Source of the DNA: Acidimicrobiia bacterium
GTDB lineage: Bacteria; Actinomycetota; Acidimicrobiia; Acidimicrobiales; Bin134
Assembly: GCA_022822265.1 (NCBI GenBank)
Contig: JAJECA010000022.1
Location: forward strand, 1-64,000
DNA length: 64,000 nt
Direction: 5' to 3'
The stretch's first letter is position 1. Every line of letters begins with the position of its first letter. The notes beneath the pieces were generated by a model. That model was not told where the DNA came from. It saw nothing but the letters and a program-made list of their open reading frames with translations, and made no database searches. Below are positions 7,749 through 16,132 of the stretch, piece by piece. Made by a program: the position numbers and the translations under genes.

Positions 7749-9404
7749 TCAGTCTCCGCCCCGATAGCGGTTGGTGATGGGCAGGCGGCGATCCCGGCCG
7801 AATGCCTTGGCGGTGATACGCACGCCGGGGGGGTTCTGGCGCCGCTTGTATTCGGCGCGGTCCACCAGTCCGGTGATGCGGCTCACCAACTCCGGGTCGT
7901 AGCCCTGACCGCACAGGTCGGCGGGGGTGAGGTCTCCCTCCACGTAGGCCTCAAGCAGCGGATCGAGCACTTCGTATGGAGGCAGGCTCTGGTCGTCCCG
8001 CTGGTCGGGGCGAAGCTCGGCCGACGGCGGTTTGACCAGCACGTTTTCGGGGATGAGGTGGCGGCCGGCCCGCTGGTTGCGATGGGAGGCGAAGGCGTAC
8101 ACCTGGAGCTTCCACAAGTCCTTGATCACGGCGAAGGCTCCGGCGGTATCGCCGTACAGGGTGGAATAGCCCACCGCGCTCTCGCTCTTGTTGCCGGTGG
8201 TCAAGATCAGCCAGCCGAACTTGTTGGACAAGGCCATCAGCAGTGTGCCCCGAATGCGCGACTGCACATTCTCCTCGGCCAAGTCGGGTTCCATTCCGGC
8301 GAAAGAAGGGGCCAGCATGTCGAGAAAAGCCTGATGGCCGGGCTCCACGGGAATGATCCGGTGGTCGATGCCCAAGTTCTGGCAGAGGGCTTCGGCGTCG
8401 CCTAGCGAATGGTCGCTGGAATAGCGGGAGGGCATCAGCACGCCGTGGACATGATCGGCGCCCAGGGCATCGGTGGCGATAACCGCCACCAACGAGGAAT
8501 CGATGCCTCCGGACATTCCGATGCCCACATCGGTAAAGCCGTTCTTATGTACGTAGTCCCGGGTGGCCAGCACTAGGGCCTCATATTGTTCGTCGAGCTC
8601 GCCCAGCCCCGGATCGACTCGGTTGATCTCCTGGGGTATGGCCGGTGGGGCCGCCAGCTCGGGTCGATCGGCCACCTCAACCTCGGCAATGAGCAGATGC
8701 TCCCGAAACGCCGGGGCCTGGGCGTCAACACGGCCGTCGGTATCGAGCACCAGCGAGGCGCCGTCGAAAACCAACTCGTCTTGGCCTCCCACCAAATTGG
8801 CATAGACGATGGCGCACCCGGTTTCGGAGACCCGCCGGCGGAGCACGTCCAGACGCTGGTCCAGCTTGCCCACGTGGTACGGCGAGGCGTTCAGGTTGAA
8901 GATCACTTCCGCTCCGGCGGCGGACAGCTGGCCCATCGGGCCGCCCGAGACCCAAGCGTCCTCGCAGATAGACACCCCCACCGCGACCCCCGCGATTGGG
9001 TGTACACCGGGATCGCCGGTGCCGGGGCGAAAGTAGCGGCGCTCGTCGAATACGCCGTAGTTGGGCAGCTCTCGCTTGTGGTAGATCCCCACCAGTCGGC
9101 CATCGGCCGCGATACCCGCGGCGTTCCAGCAGCCGTCGGCATCGTCCACAAACCCCACCACCGCGGTGCACGTCCCGGATTGGGCGGCAATGCGCTCCAT
9201 GGCTTGGCGGCTGTCATGCACAAACCGCTGCTTGAGCACCAGATCCTCGGGGGGATAACCGGTGATGGCCAGTTCCGGGAAGACCGCTGCGTGGCAGCCG
9301 GCCTCTTCCGCGGCGGCCAGGGCAGCGAGAATCTGCTTGGTGTTGGCATCGATGTCGCCCACCACCGAGTTGATCTGGCACAGGGCTACCCGCAGCTTGG
9401 CCAC
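7749..9404 (-). CDS. nadE: Glutamine-hydrolysing NAD+ synthase
   Basis: 551 aa, the two-domain form. The N-terminal nitrilase-type glutaminase has its Glu in PELAITGYPPEDL (near 45), Lys in YHKRELPNYGVFDE and nucleophilic Cys in VSICEDAW. The C-terminal synthetase has the PP-loop GMSGGIDSSLVAVIA (near 298) and TTGNKSESAVGYSTLYGD. It converts deamido-NAD to NAD using glutamine. Start GTG 9404 is preceded by TAGCCT and exactly six bases, suggesting a leaderless transcript. It lies next to glnA on the same strand, 61 bases away. Confidence 0.95.
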   Translation of the reverse strand: MAKLRVALCQINSVVGDIDANTKQILAALAAAEEAGCHAAVFPELAITGYPPEDLVLKQRFVHDSRQAMERIAAQSGTCTAVVGFVDDADGCWNAAGIAADGRLVGIYHKRELPNYGVFDERRYFRPGTGDPGVHPIAGVAVGVSICEDAWVSGGPMGQLSAAGAEVIFNLNASPYHVGKLDQRLDVLRRRVSETGCAIVYANLVGGQDELVFDGASLVLDTDGRVDAQAPAFREHLLIAEVEVADRPELAAPPAIPQEINRVDPGLGELDEQYEALVLATRDYVHKNGFTDVGIGMSGGIDSSLVAVIATDALGADHVHGVLMPSRYSSDHSLGDAEALCQNLGIDHRIIPVEPGHQAFLDMLAPSFAGMEPDLAEENVQSRIRGTLLMALSNKFGWLILTTGNKSESAVGYSTLYGDTAGAFAVIKDLWKLQVYAFASHRNQRAGRHLIPENVLVKPPSAELRPDQRDDQSLPPYEVLDPLLEAYVEGDLTPADLCGQGYDPELVSRITGLVDRAEYKRRQNPPGVRITAKAFGRDRRLPITNRYRGGD

Positions 9405-9410
9405 GAGAAC

Positions 9411-9416
9411 AGGCTA
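9411..9416 (-). promoter_or_regulatory. -10 box of nadE (leaderless)
   Basis: On the minus strand TAGCCT is followed by six bases and then the GTG start. There is no Shine-Dalgarno sequence. This matches the TANNNT -10 of actinobacterial leaderless genes. No clear -35 was found. Confidence 0.5.
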
Positions 9417-9465
9417 GAGGGGTTGTCCACCCCCGACATTGCCGAGGGTTGGTTTGCGCGCCGTC

Positions 9466-10890
9466 CTAGACGGAGTAGTACATCTCGTACTCGAGGGGAT
9501 GGGGCCGCAGATTGACGGCGTCCACCTCCTCTTGCTTTACCTCGATGTATGACTCGATCAGAGCGGTGTTGAACACGTCGCCAGCCAGCAGGAAGTCGTG
9601 ATCGGCCTCAAGGGCGCTCAGCGCCTCGGCCAGCGAACCGGGCACGGTCTCTATGCCGGCGGCTTCTTCGGGCGGCAGGTCGTAGATGTTCTTGTCCAGC
9701 GGATCACCCGGATCCATCTGATTCTGGATACCGTCGATACCGGCCATCAGCATGGCGGCGAACGCCAGGTAGGGATTGGCGCTGGGGTCGGGACAGCGGA
9801 ACTCCAGACGCTTGGCCTTGGGGTTGTCGGAGATCAGCGGGATGCGGATGGCTGCCGAGCGGTTCCGCTGGGAGTAGGCCAGGTTCACCGGGGCCTCGTA
9901 GCCGGGCACCAAACGCTTGTAGGAGTTGGTGGTGGGGGCGGCGAAGGCCAAGATCGCGGGAGCGTGGGCCAGCAGGCCACCGATGTACCAGCGGGAGATG
10001 TCGGACAGGCCGGCATAGCCCCGCTCGTCGTACATCAGCGTGTCGCCGTCCTTCCACAGCGACTGGTGGGTGTGCATCCCCGAGCCGTTGTCGCCGTAGA
10101 TCGGCTTGGGCATGAACGTGACGGTGCGGCCATGCTCGCGGGCCACGTTCTTCACCACGTACTTGTAGAGCTGGACCTTGTCGGCCATCGACAGCATCTC
10201 GTCGAACACCATGTCGATTTCAGCCTGGCCGGCGGTGCCCACCTCGTGGTGCTGGACCTCGATGGGGATCCCCACCGACTCCAGGGCCACCACCATCTCC
10301 GAGCGCAAGTCTTGGAAGGTGTCCAGGGGCGACAGCGGGAAATATCCCCCCTTGTAGGGGATGCGGTGGCCGGGGCTGGGGGCGCCGTTGACCGAGGGGC
10401 GGCCGCTCTCGAAGATGCCCTCGGCCGAGCGGACCTGGTAGCCGGCCACATCGGGCTGATTCTGGTAGGCCACGCTGTCGAAGATGAAGAACTCGGCTTC
10501 CGGCCCGAAGAACGCGGCATCAGCGATGCCGGTGCTGGCCAAATAAGACAGGGAGCGGCGAACCACGCCGCGCGGGTCTTTGCCGTACATCTCGCCGGTG
10601 ACGGGATCTTTCACATCGCACAGAAGCACCAGCGTCTTCCGCTTCATGAACGGATCGAAGATCGCGGTGTCGGGATCGGGAATGAGGAGCATGTCGGAGG
10701 CGTCGATGGTCTGAAAGCCGCTCACCGAAGAGCCGTCGAACCCGAGGCCCTCTTCGAACACCGCTTCAGTTAGCTCGCGGATGGGAAGCGAAAAGTGGTG
10801 CTGAACACCGGGGACGTCGGTGAATCGCATGTCCACGAACTCGGCACCCTCAGATGCAGCCAGCGCAATGACTTCTTGGGGAGTTGACAC
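9466..10890 (-). CDS. glnA: Glutamine synthetase type I (GlnA1)
   Basis: 474 aa, the normal length of class I-beta enzymes. Seen: the N-terminal beta-grasp with FVDMRFTDVPG, LGFDGSSVSGF, the metal-binding GPEAEFFIFD, the ATP segment GSGMHTHQSLWK and NRSAAIRIP. Tyr403 in KNIYDLPP is the conserved adenylylation site, so it is a substrate for GlnE at 13427-16132. It makes glutamine from glutamate, ammonia and ATP. Start GTG 10890 has an AAAGGAGG ribosome-binding site. A set of four 11-base-spaced half-sites resembling a GlnR box lies upstream. Confidence 0.97.
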   Translation of the reverse strand: MSTPQEVIALAASEGAEFVDMRFTDVPGVQHHFSLPIRELTEAVFEEGLGFDGSSVSGFQTIDASDMLLIPDPDTAIFDPFMKRKTLVLLCDVKDPVTGEMYGKDPRGVVRRSLSYLASTGIADAAFFGPEAEFFIFDSVAYQNQPDVAGYQVRSAEGIFESGRPSVNGAPSPGHRIPYKGGYFPLSPLDTFQDLRSEMVVALESVGIPIEVQHHEVGTAGQAEIDMVFDEMLSMADKVQLYKYVVKNVAREHGRTVTFMPKPIYGDNGSGMHTHQSLWKDGDTLMYDERGYAGLSDISRWYIGGLLAHAPAILAFAAPTTNSYKRLVPGYEAPVNLAYSQRNRSAAIRIPLISDNPKAKRLEFRCPDPSANPYLAFAAMLMAGIDGIQNQMDPGDPLDKNIYDLPPEEAAGIETVPGSLAEALSALEADHDFLLAGDVFNTALIESYIEVKQEEVDAVNLRPHPLEYEMYYSV

Positions 10891-10962
10891 AGTAGGTTCC
10901 TCCTTTTTCGGCCCTTACTCTCCCACAAGCGGCAAGGGCACGGCGCATTGTCGCAAAGCTGA

Positions 10963-11000
10963 GTTTCCAAAGATTTTCCCGATTGTGAAGGCTCTGTGAA
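10963..11000 (-). promoter_or_regulatory. Candidate GlnR-type operator between glnA and glnA2
   Basis: Read on the minus strand (11000 to 10963), four pentamers TTCAC, TTCAC, GAAAA, GAAAC are each separated by exactly 6 bases. Known actinobacterial GlnR boxes are gTnAC/GaAAc pentamers with 6-base spacers, bound by tandem OmpR-type monomers every 11 bp. Here the order is a-a-b-b rather than a-b-a-b. The site is 73 bases before the glnA start and 55 bases before glnA2, and glnR itself is at 12.4 kb. Confidence 0.5.
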
Positions 11001-11055
11001 CGCCGCCAATGGGCTGGCGTTGACGACTCCTGGCGGGGCACTCTGGTGGTCTCCT

Positions 11056-12390
11056 ATGGAACCGCAAAAGGACTATGTGCTTCGCACCGTAGAGGAGCGG
11101 GGGGTGCGCCTGATCCGGCTCTGGTTCACCGACGTGCTGGGCCAGCTCAAGTCGGTGGCCATCTCCCCGGCCGAGCTGGCCGACGCCTTCGACGAGGGGC
11201 TGCAATTCGACGGCTCGGCCATCGACGGGTTCTCCCGGGTGCAGGAGAGCGACGTGCTGGCCGTGCCCGACGCTTCCACGTTCGAGCTGCTGCCGTGGGC
11301 CGATCCCGAGGAGCCCTCCGGGCGCATCTTCTGCGACATCCGCAACCCCGACGGCACCCCCTTTGAGGGCGACCCCCGCTGGGTCATGCGCCGCAGCCTG
11401 GCCAAGGCAGCCGAGATGGGCTACACGTTCTACACCGCGCCCGAGGTGGAGTTCTTCTACTTCCGCCACGGCGACCCCGAACAGCCGCTCGTCCCGCTGG
11501 ACAACGCCTCCTATTTCGACCTGACCACCGCCGATGTGGCCAGCCCGCTGCGCAAGCGCACCATCACCATGCTGGAGGCCATGGGCATCCCGGTGGAGTA
11601 CTCGTTCCACGAGGACAGCCCCAGCCAACACGAGATCGACCTGCGCTACACCGAGGCGCTGAGCATGGCCGACAATGTGATGACTCTGAGGCTGGTGGTG
11701 CGCAAACTGGCACTGGACCGCGATCTGCACGCCACGTTCATGCCCAAGCCGCTCAACGGGGTGCAGGGCTCGGGCATGCACACCCACATGTCGCTGTTCG
11801 AGAACGACGTCAACGCCTTCCACGACGCCGGCGACGACTACGGCCTGTCGAAAACGGCCAAGGCATTCATTGCCGGACTTCTGCACCACGCTCGGGAGAT
11901 CACCGCGGTTACCAACCAGTTGGTGAACAGCTACAAGCGGCTGGTGGCCGGCGACGAGGCCCCCACGTTTGTGTCGTGGGCCCGCAACAACCGATCGGCG
12001 CTGGTGAGGGTGCCGGTGGTGAAGCCGGGCAAAGAGTCGTCCACCCGAATCGAATACCGAGCACTCGACTCGGCGGCCAACCCCTACCTGGCTTTCTCCG
12101 CCGTGCTGGCCGCTGGCCTGAATGGTGTGCAGGAGGGCTACGAACTGCCCGACGAGGCGGCTGCCGACCTCTACACCATGAGCAGAGGACAGGCCCGGAC
12201 CAGGGGATTCGAGGAGCTGCCCATGTCGCTGTCGGAGGCCTTGGACGTTTTGGAGGAGTCTCCGCTGATGGCCGAGGTGCTGGGCGAGCACATCCACGAG
12301 TGGTTCCTGCGCAACAAGCGGGCCGAATTCGGTGAATACCGCCGCGAGGTCACCCCCTTCGAGCTCCGCCGATACCTGAATACTTGGTAG
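11056..12390 (+). CDS. glnA2: Glutamine synthetase type I, second copy (GlnA2-like)
   Basis: 444 aa from ATG 11056, chosen because the sequence from there (EPQKDYVLRTVEERGVRLIR) matches the start of mycobacterial GlnA2 as I remember it, and because the 20 upstream codons look non-coding. Catalytic landmarks are present: LQFDGSAIDGF, APEVEFFYF, GSGMHTHMSL, NNRSALVRVP. The region equal to the adenylylation loop reads ADLYTMS, so the Tyr context differs from GlnA1. It is divergent from glnA and directly followed by glnR. No Shine-Dalgarno sequence is obvious. A role in poly-glutamate or secondary ammonia assimilation is possible. Confidence 0.93.
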   Translation: MEPQKDYVLRTVEERGVRLIRLWFTDVLGQLKSVAISPAELADAFDEGLQFDGSAIDGFSRVQESDVLAVPDASTFELLPWADPEEPSGRIFCDIRNPDGTPFEGDPRWVMRRSLAKAAEMGYTFYTAPEVEFFYFRHGDPEQPLVPLDNASYFDLTTADVASPLRKRTITMLEAMGIPVEYSFHEDSPSQHEIDLRYTEALSMADNVMTLRLVVRKLALDRDLHATFMPKPLNGVQGSGMHTHMSLFENDVNAFHDAGDDYGLSKTAKAFIAGLLHHAREITAVTNQLVNSYKRLVAGDEAPTFVSWARNNRSALVRVPVVKPGKESSTRIEYRALDSAANPYLAFSAVLAAGLNGVQEGYELPDEAAADLYTMSRGQARTRGFEELPMSLSEALDVLEESPLMAEVLGEHIHEWFLRNKRAEFGEYRREVTPFELRRYLNTW

Positions 12391-12395
12391 CCACA

Positions 12396-13061
12396 GTGAC
12401 GGAGCCGCTCCTCGTCTTCCCCGATCCGCCGCCGCCAGAGCTGGTGCGCACGCTGGATTTGGGGGGCTACAACTGGAAGGCGGTGAGCAACGCCCAAGAA
12501 CCGGAAGGGCGATGGCTGGGCGCGGTGGTGGCGGTGGGCGAGAACCCCGAGGACGCCTTCGGGTTCTGCCGGGCGCTGAACCGGCGAGGCCTCGACATAC
12601 CGGTGCTGCTGCTGATCTCGGGCACCCACCTCGACGAGCTGGAAATGCGAGACGACCTCTTCACCGACTTCTGCCTGACCCCCTTCCACCAGCGGGAGCT
12701 GGAGGCTCGACTGGGCCATCTGGTGTGGCGGTCGGGCACCGTGCTGCGCCCCGAGCTGATCGAATACGGGCCGCTGGTGCTGAACGTGGAGACCTACCAG
12801 GCGTCGATCACTGGCCGGCCGCTAGACCTCACCTACATGGAATACGAGCTGCTGAAATTCCTGGCCAGCTCGCCCGGCAAGGTGTTCACCCGTGAAACGC
12901 TGCTCAGCCGGGTATGGGGCTACGACTACTTCGGCGGCGCCCGCACCGTGGACGTCCACGTGCGCCGCCTTCGGGCCAAGCTCGGCGAAGAGCACGCCGG
13001 CCTCATCACCACCGTGCGATCCGTCGGCTACCGCTTCGGCCTCTCCCGCTGGGAGCGCTGA
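12396..13061 (+). CDS. glnR: Atypical OmpR-family regulator, GlnR-like
   Basis: About 221 aa from GTG 12396 (a TTG at 12384 is also in frame and would overlap glnA2). The receiver half lacks the usual acidic triad and phospho-acceptor Asp, as in GlnR. The C-terminal winged helix is very typical: LTYMEYELLKFLASSPGKVF, then RVWGYDYFGGARTVDVHVRR, then TVRSVGYRF. GlnR is the main nitrogen regulator in many actinobacteria and controls glnA. Its location between glnA2 and glnE strongly supports the call. It converges with ridA with 4 bases between them. Confidence 0.85.
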   Translation: MTEPLLVFPDPPPPELVRTLDLGGYNWKAVSNAQEPEGRWLGAVVAVGENPEDAFGFCRALNRRGLDIPVLLLISGTHLDELEMRDDLFTDFCLTPFHQRELEARLGHLVWRSGTVLRPELIEYGPLVLNVETYQASITGRPLDLTYMEYELLKFLASSPGKVFTRETLLSRVWGYDYFGGARTVDVHVRRLRAKLGEEHAGLITTVRSVGYRFGLSRWER

Positions 13062-13065
13062 CCGG

Positions 13066-13413
13066 TCAATCGACGTGCGCCCAGAGTTCGATCTCTACGA
13101 GGGCGCCTAGGGGGAGGGCGGCTACGCCTACGGCGGAGCGGGCTGGGCGGTTGTCGCCGAAACACTCGATGTAGGCCTGGTTCATGGCGCCGAAATCATC
13201 CATGTGCAGCAAGAAAACGGTGGCCTTCACCACGTCGTCCAGCGTGGCGCCCTCGGTGGCCAGCACCGACTCAGCGTTTGCTACTGCTTGTCGGAACTGA
13301 GCGATTAGACCGCCGGGCACCAGTGAGCCGTCGGCAATGCCGATTTGTCCGGAGCAGATAAGAAAGTCCCCCGCACGAACGATTGGGGAATACGGACCGA
13401 CCGGAATGCTCAT
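13066..13413 (-). CDS. ridA: RidA/YjgF-family enamine/imine deaminase
   Basis: 115 aa, the usual size. It shows the family start PVGPYSPIVRAGDFLICSGQIG, the central DVVKATVFLLHMDDF and the conserved Arg in RPARSAVGVAALPLGALVEIE that contacts the substrate carboxylate. RidA hydrolyses reactive imines made by PLP enzymes to ketoacids and ammonia, so it fits a nitrogen cluster. On its strand TATGAT lies 8 bases before the ATG; this box overlaps the glnE start codon. Confidence 0.9.
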   Translation of the reverse strand: MSIPVGPYSPIVRAGDFLICSGQIGIADGSLVPGGLIAQFRQAVANAESVLATEGATLDDVVKATVFLLHMDDFGAMNQAYIECFGDNRPARSAVGVAALPLGALVEIELWAHVD

Positions 13414-13429
13414 AGCATGGGATCATATG
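13411..13429. promoter_or_regulatory. Interlocked divergent promoters of ridA and glnE
   Basis: Between the ridA ATG (minus, 13413-13411) and the glnE ATG (plus, 13427-13429) there are only 13 bases. TAGCAT (13413-13418) stands 8 bases before glnE and begins on the first base of the ridA start codon; TATGAT on the minus strand (13427-13422) stands 8 bases before ridA and begins on the first base of the glnE start codon. The layout is symmetric. No Shine-Dalgarno sequence is present for either gene. Confidence 0.5.
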
Positions 13430-16132
13430 AAAGCTGAAGGCCTCGGTCACCAGAACCAGGACATCGAGCAATTGATCGCCTCCTGTCCGTGGCCGGAGGA
13501 CGCTCGCTCCCTCATCGACGATTTGGGCATAGCCGACGAGCGCCGGGCTCGGGCGGCGGCCATACTGGCCGGGGCATCCCGCAGCATGAGCAAGGCGGTG
13601 CGACGCGATCCCAGCCTGCTGGGCGTGCTCGACCCTCCCGCAGACTTCGCCACCGAGAAAATATCGCTGACCGCCCCTGACGACGATGATTCCCTGGACG
13701 GACTGCGGCGATGGAAGCGTCGCCAGCTTCTGCGCATCGCACTGCGCGACCTGCTGGGTGAGGCCGACTTGGCCACCGTGGGCCGGGAGCTGTCGCTCTT
13801 GGCCGACGCCTGTTTTGCCCGCGCCCTGGAGATCGCCGACGAGGGCCCGCCTTTGGCCATCATCGGAATGGGCAAGCTGGGGGGCAATGAGCTGAACTAC
13901 GCCAGCGACGTCGACATCGTATTCGTCCACGAAGGCGGCACTGAGGCGGCTGTGAAGCGGGCCCGCAAGGTGGTGCAGGCCCTAACCACGTTCACCGCCG
14001 AGGGAGCGGTCTACCGGGTGGACACCGATCTCCGCCCCGATGGGCAAACCGGATCGCTCAGCCTGCCCCCCGACGCCTATCAGCACTACTTCGAGCAGCG
14101 GGCCCACGCCTGGGAGCGTCAGGCCTACATCAAGACCCGCCTGTGCGCAGGCGATCCCGAGGTGGGCAACGCCTTCTTCGACGCCATCCGGCCTGGCGTT
14201 TGGGAAGAGAACCTGGGGGCCAAGACCGTGCCGTCGCTTCAGGCCATGAAAAAGCGGGTGGAGGAGTCGGCCAAGCTGAAGGGAGACCGGGAGCTCAAGA
14301 AGGGGCCCGGTGGCCTGCGAGACATCGAGTTCACCGTGCAGCTTCTTCAGCTGGTGCACGGCCGCGCCGATCCCACCATCCGCTCTCCCAACACCCTCAC
14401 CGCTCTCCGCCAACTCAGCTGGGGGGAGTACATCGACCAGGCCGACGCCGTCCATTTCACCACCGCCTACATCCACCTGCGCACGGTGGAACACCGATTG
14501 CAGCTCCGCGACGAGCGCCAGACCCACGAGCTTCCCACCGCCGATGCCGATCGGGAGTGGGCGGCCCGAGCCTCCGGTTTTGAGAACCTGGAAGCGTTCC
14601 AGGCCTCCCACAGCCGCCACCAGACCTCGGTACGGGAGATCCACCAGCGGATCTTCTACCGCCAAACCCTCGACCGGATGCACGAGACCGGCCTGGTGAG
14701 CGAGCTGCTTCCCGACCACCTCGGGCAGCTGGGCTTCGCCGATCCCGACCGAGCCGCCGCCACTATTGAGCGCCTCACCGAGAACCTCGGTCGGCGGGCC
14801 AACGTGATGCAGCAGGTGCTGGTCATCATGGTGGAGGCCCTGGCCACCACCCCCGACCCCGACTTGGGACTCGTCCGCTTGGCGTGGCTGTTGGATGGCT
14901 CCTATCGGATCGGCACCATCCTTCCCGTACTGCGCGATTCACCAATCGCCATCAGCGACATCGCCCGTTTGCTGGGTTCCAGTCGAGTGGCCGCAGGATG
15001 GATGCGAAACCACCCGGAGTTCGCCCGTTCGCTGATGAGCCCCGAAGAGCTGGCCATTCCTCGAACGGTCGAAGACTTGAAGTCAGACGCCGCCGAGGCG
15101 ATGCAATCCGCCGCCGGCGACCACGATCTCCAAATGGCTGAGCTGCGGCGATTCGTTCGGCGCGAACAGCTGCGGGTAGCAGCCCGCGACATCTTGGGCT
15201 TGGCCTCGATCATCGAGATTCCCCAGGAGTTGACCATCATCGCTGACGCCGCGGTGGGCGCCGCCGTCGATTCGCTGGCTCCCGAGGTGCCCTTTGCGGT
15301 GATCGGGATGGGGCGCTATGGGGGCCTCGACCTTTCCTATGCCTCTGATCTGGATGTGATCTTTGTGTACGAGGGCGGCAATTCTGACGACGCCCGGACG
15401 GCCAATCGCACCGCCCGAGGCCTGCTCAAAGAGATCGGGGCCCAAACCGCCGAGGGCCGAGCCTGGGAGATCGACGCCCGATTGCGCCCCGAGGGCGAGA
15501 ACGGGCAGCTTGCCCGATCGCTCGAGGGATACCAGCGGTACTACGAGGAGCGGGGTCAGCTTTGGGAGCGCCAGTCTCTGCTAAAGCGCCGCTTTGTGGC
15601 TGGAGACGCCGATCTGGGAAGCCGATTCCTCCAGTTGGCCGACAAGTGGTGCTACCAGCCCGAGTTCAGCGATGCCGAGGCTGATGAGATCCGTACCATG
15701 AAGCGCCGCATCGAAGCCGAGCGCCTGGGAACTGGCAGCAAGGCCCGGGATGTGAAGCTCGGCGCGGGCGGGCTAAGCGACATCGAATTCATCGTGCAGC
15801 TCATGCAGCTTCAACACGGATTCGGGCGAACCTCCATCAGGGACAACCGCACCCTGCCGGCGCTGTCTGGGCTGTCGGAGCACAACCTGCTGGACATCGG
15901 CGACCGGGCCACCCTGGATGTGGGCTATCGCTTCTGCCAGCGTTTCCGCAACGCCCGCTACCACCTCTCTGGGCTCTCGTCAGACGTATTCCCCGACGAC
16001 GACCACGAGGAGCTGTTGCTGGCCAAGCGGCTCGGCTATCCCAGCATCCGGGACCTAGAAGCCGATTATCAAGAGATCACTGATGCCGTTCGCGAGGTGA
16101 CCGACCGCCTGCTCTACGGCGAGCCCGATTAG
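13427..16132 (+). CDS. glnE: Bifunctional glutamine synthetase adenylyltransferase/deadenylylase
   Basis: 901 aa from ATG 13427; the 30 codons upstream in frame run antisense to ridA and are not used. Two nucleotidyltransferase domains are visible: GMGKLGGNELNYASDVDIVF at 148-167 and GMGRYGGLDLSYASDLDVIF near 625-645, each with the catalytic G-G/D-x-D pattern and each followed by a helical PII-uridylyltransferase-like domain (GPGGLRDIEFTVQLLQL and GAGGLSDIEFIVQLMQL). It adenylylates and deadenylylates GlnA1 on its Tyr403. It overlaps the stop of the next gene on the other strand by 4 bases. Confidence 0.96.
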   Translation: MKAEGLGHQNQDIEQLIASCPWPEDARSLIDDLGIADERRARAAAILAGASRSMSKAVRRDPSLLGVLDPPADFATEKISLTAPDDDDSLDGLRRWKRRQLLRIALRDLLGEADLATVGRELSLLADACFARALEIADEGPPLAIIGMGKLGGNELNYASDVDIVFVHEGGTEAAVKRARKVVQALTTFTAEGAVYRVDTDLRPDGQTGSLSLPPDAYQHYFEQRAHAWERQAYIKTRLCAGDPEVGNAFFDAIRPGVWEENLGAKTVPSLQAMKKRVEESAKLKGDRELKKGPGGLRDIEFTVQLLQLVHGRADPTIRSPNTLTALRQLSWGEYIDQADAVHFTTAYIHLRTVEHRLQLRDERQTHELPTADADREWAARASGFENLEAFQASHSRHQTSVREIHQRIFYRQTLDRMHETGLVSELLPDHLGQLGFADPDRAAATIERLTENLGRRANVMQQVLVIMVEALATTPDPDLGLVRLAWLLDGSYRIGTILPVLRDSPIAISDIARLLGSSRVAAGWMRNHPEFARSLMSPEELAIPRTVEDLKSDAAEAMQSAAGDHDLQMAELRRFVRREQLRVAARDILGLASIIEIPQELTIIADAAVGAAVDSLAPEVPFAVIGMGRYGGLDLSYASDLDVIFVYEGGNSDDARTANRTARGLLKEIGAQTAEGRAWEIDARLRPEGENGQLARSLEGYQRYYEERGQLWERQSLLKRRFVAGDADLGSRFLQLADKWCYQPEFSDAEADEIRTMKRRIEAERLGTGSKARDVKLGAGGLSDIEFIVQLMQLQHGFGRTSIRDNRTLPALSGLSEHNLLDIGDRATLDVGYRFCQRFRNARYHLSGLSSDVFPDDDHEELLLAKRLGYPSIRDLEADYQEITDAVREVTDRLLYGEPD

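Noticed and set aside
9598-10773. 391-codon open frame on the plus strand over glnA
   Set aside because: Antisense to glutamine synthetase, with low-complexity Gly/Val/His/Arg composition. The minus-strand gene is certain.
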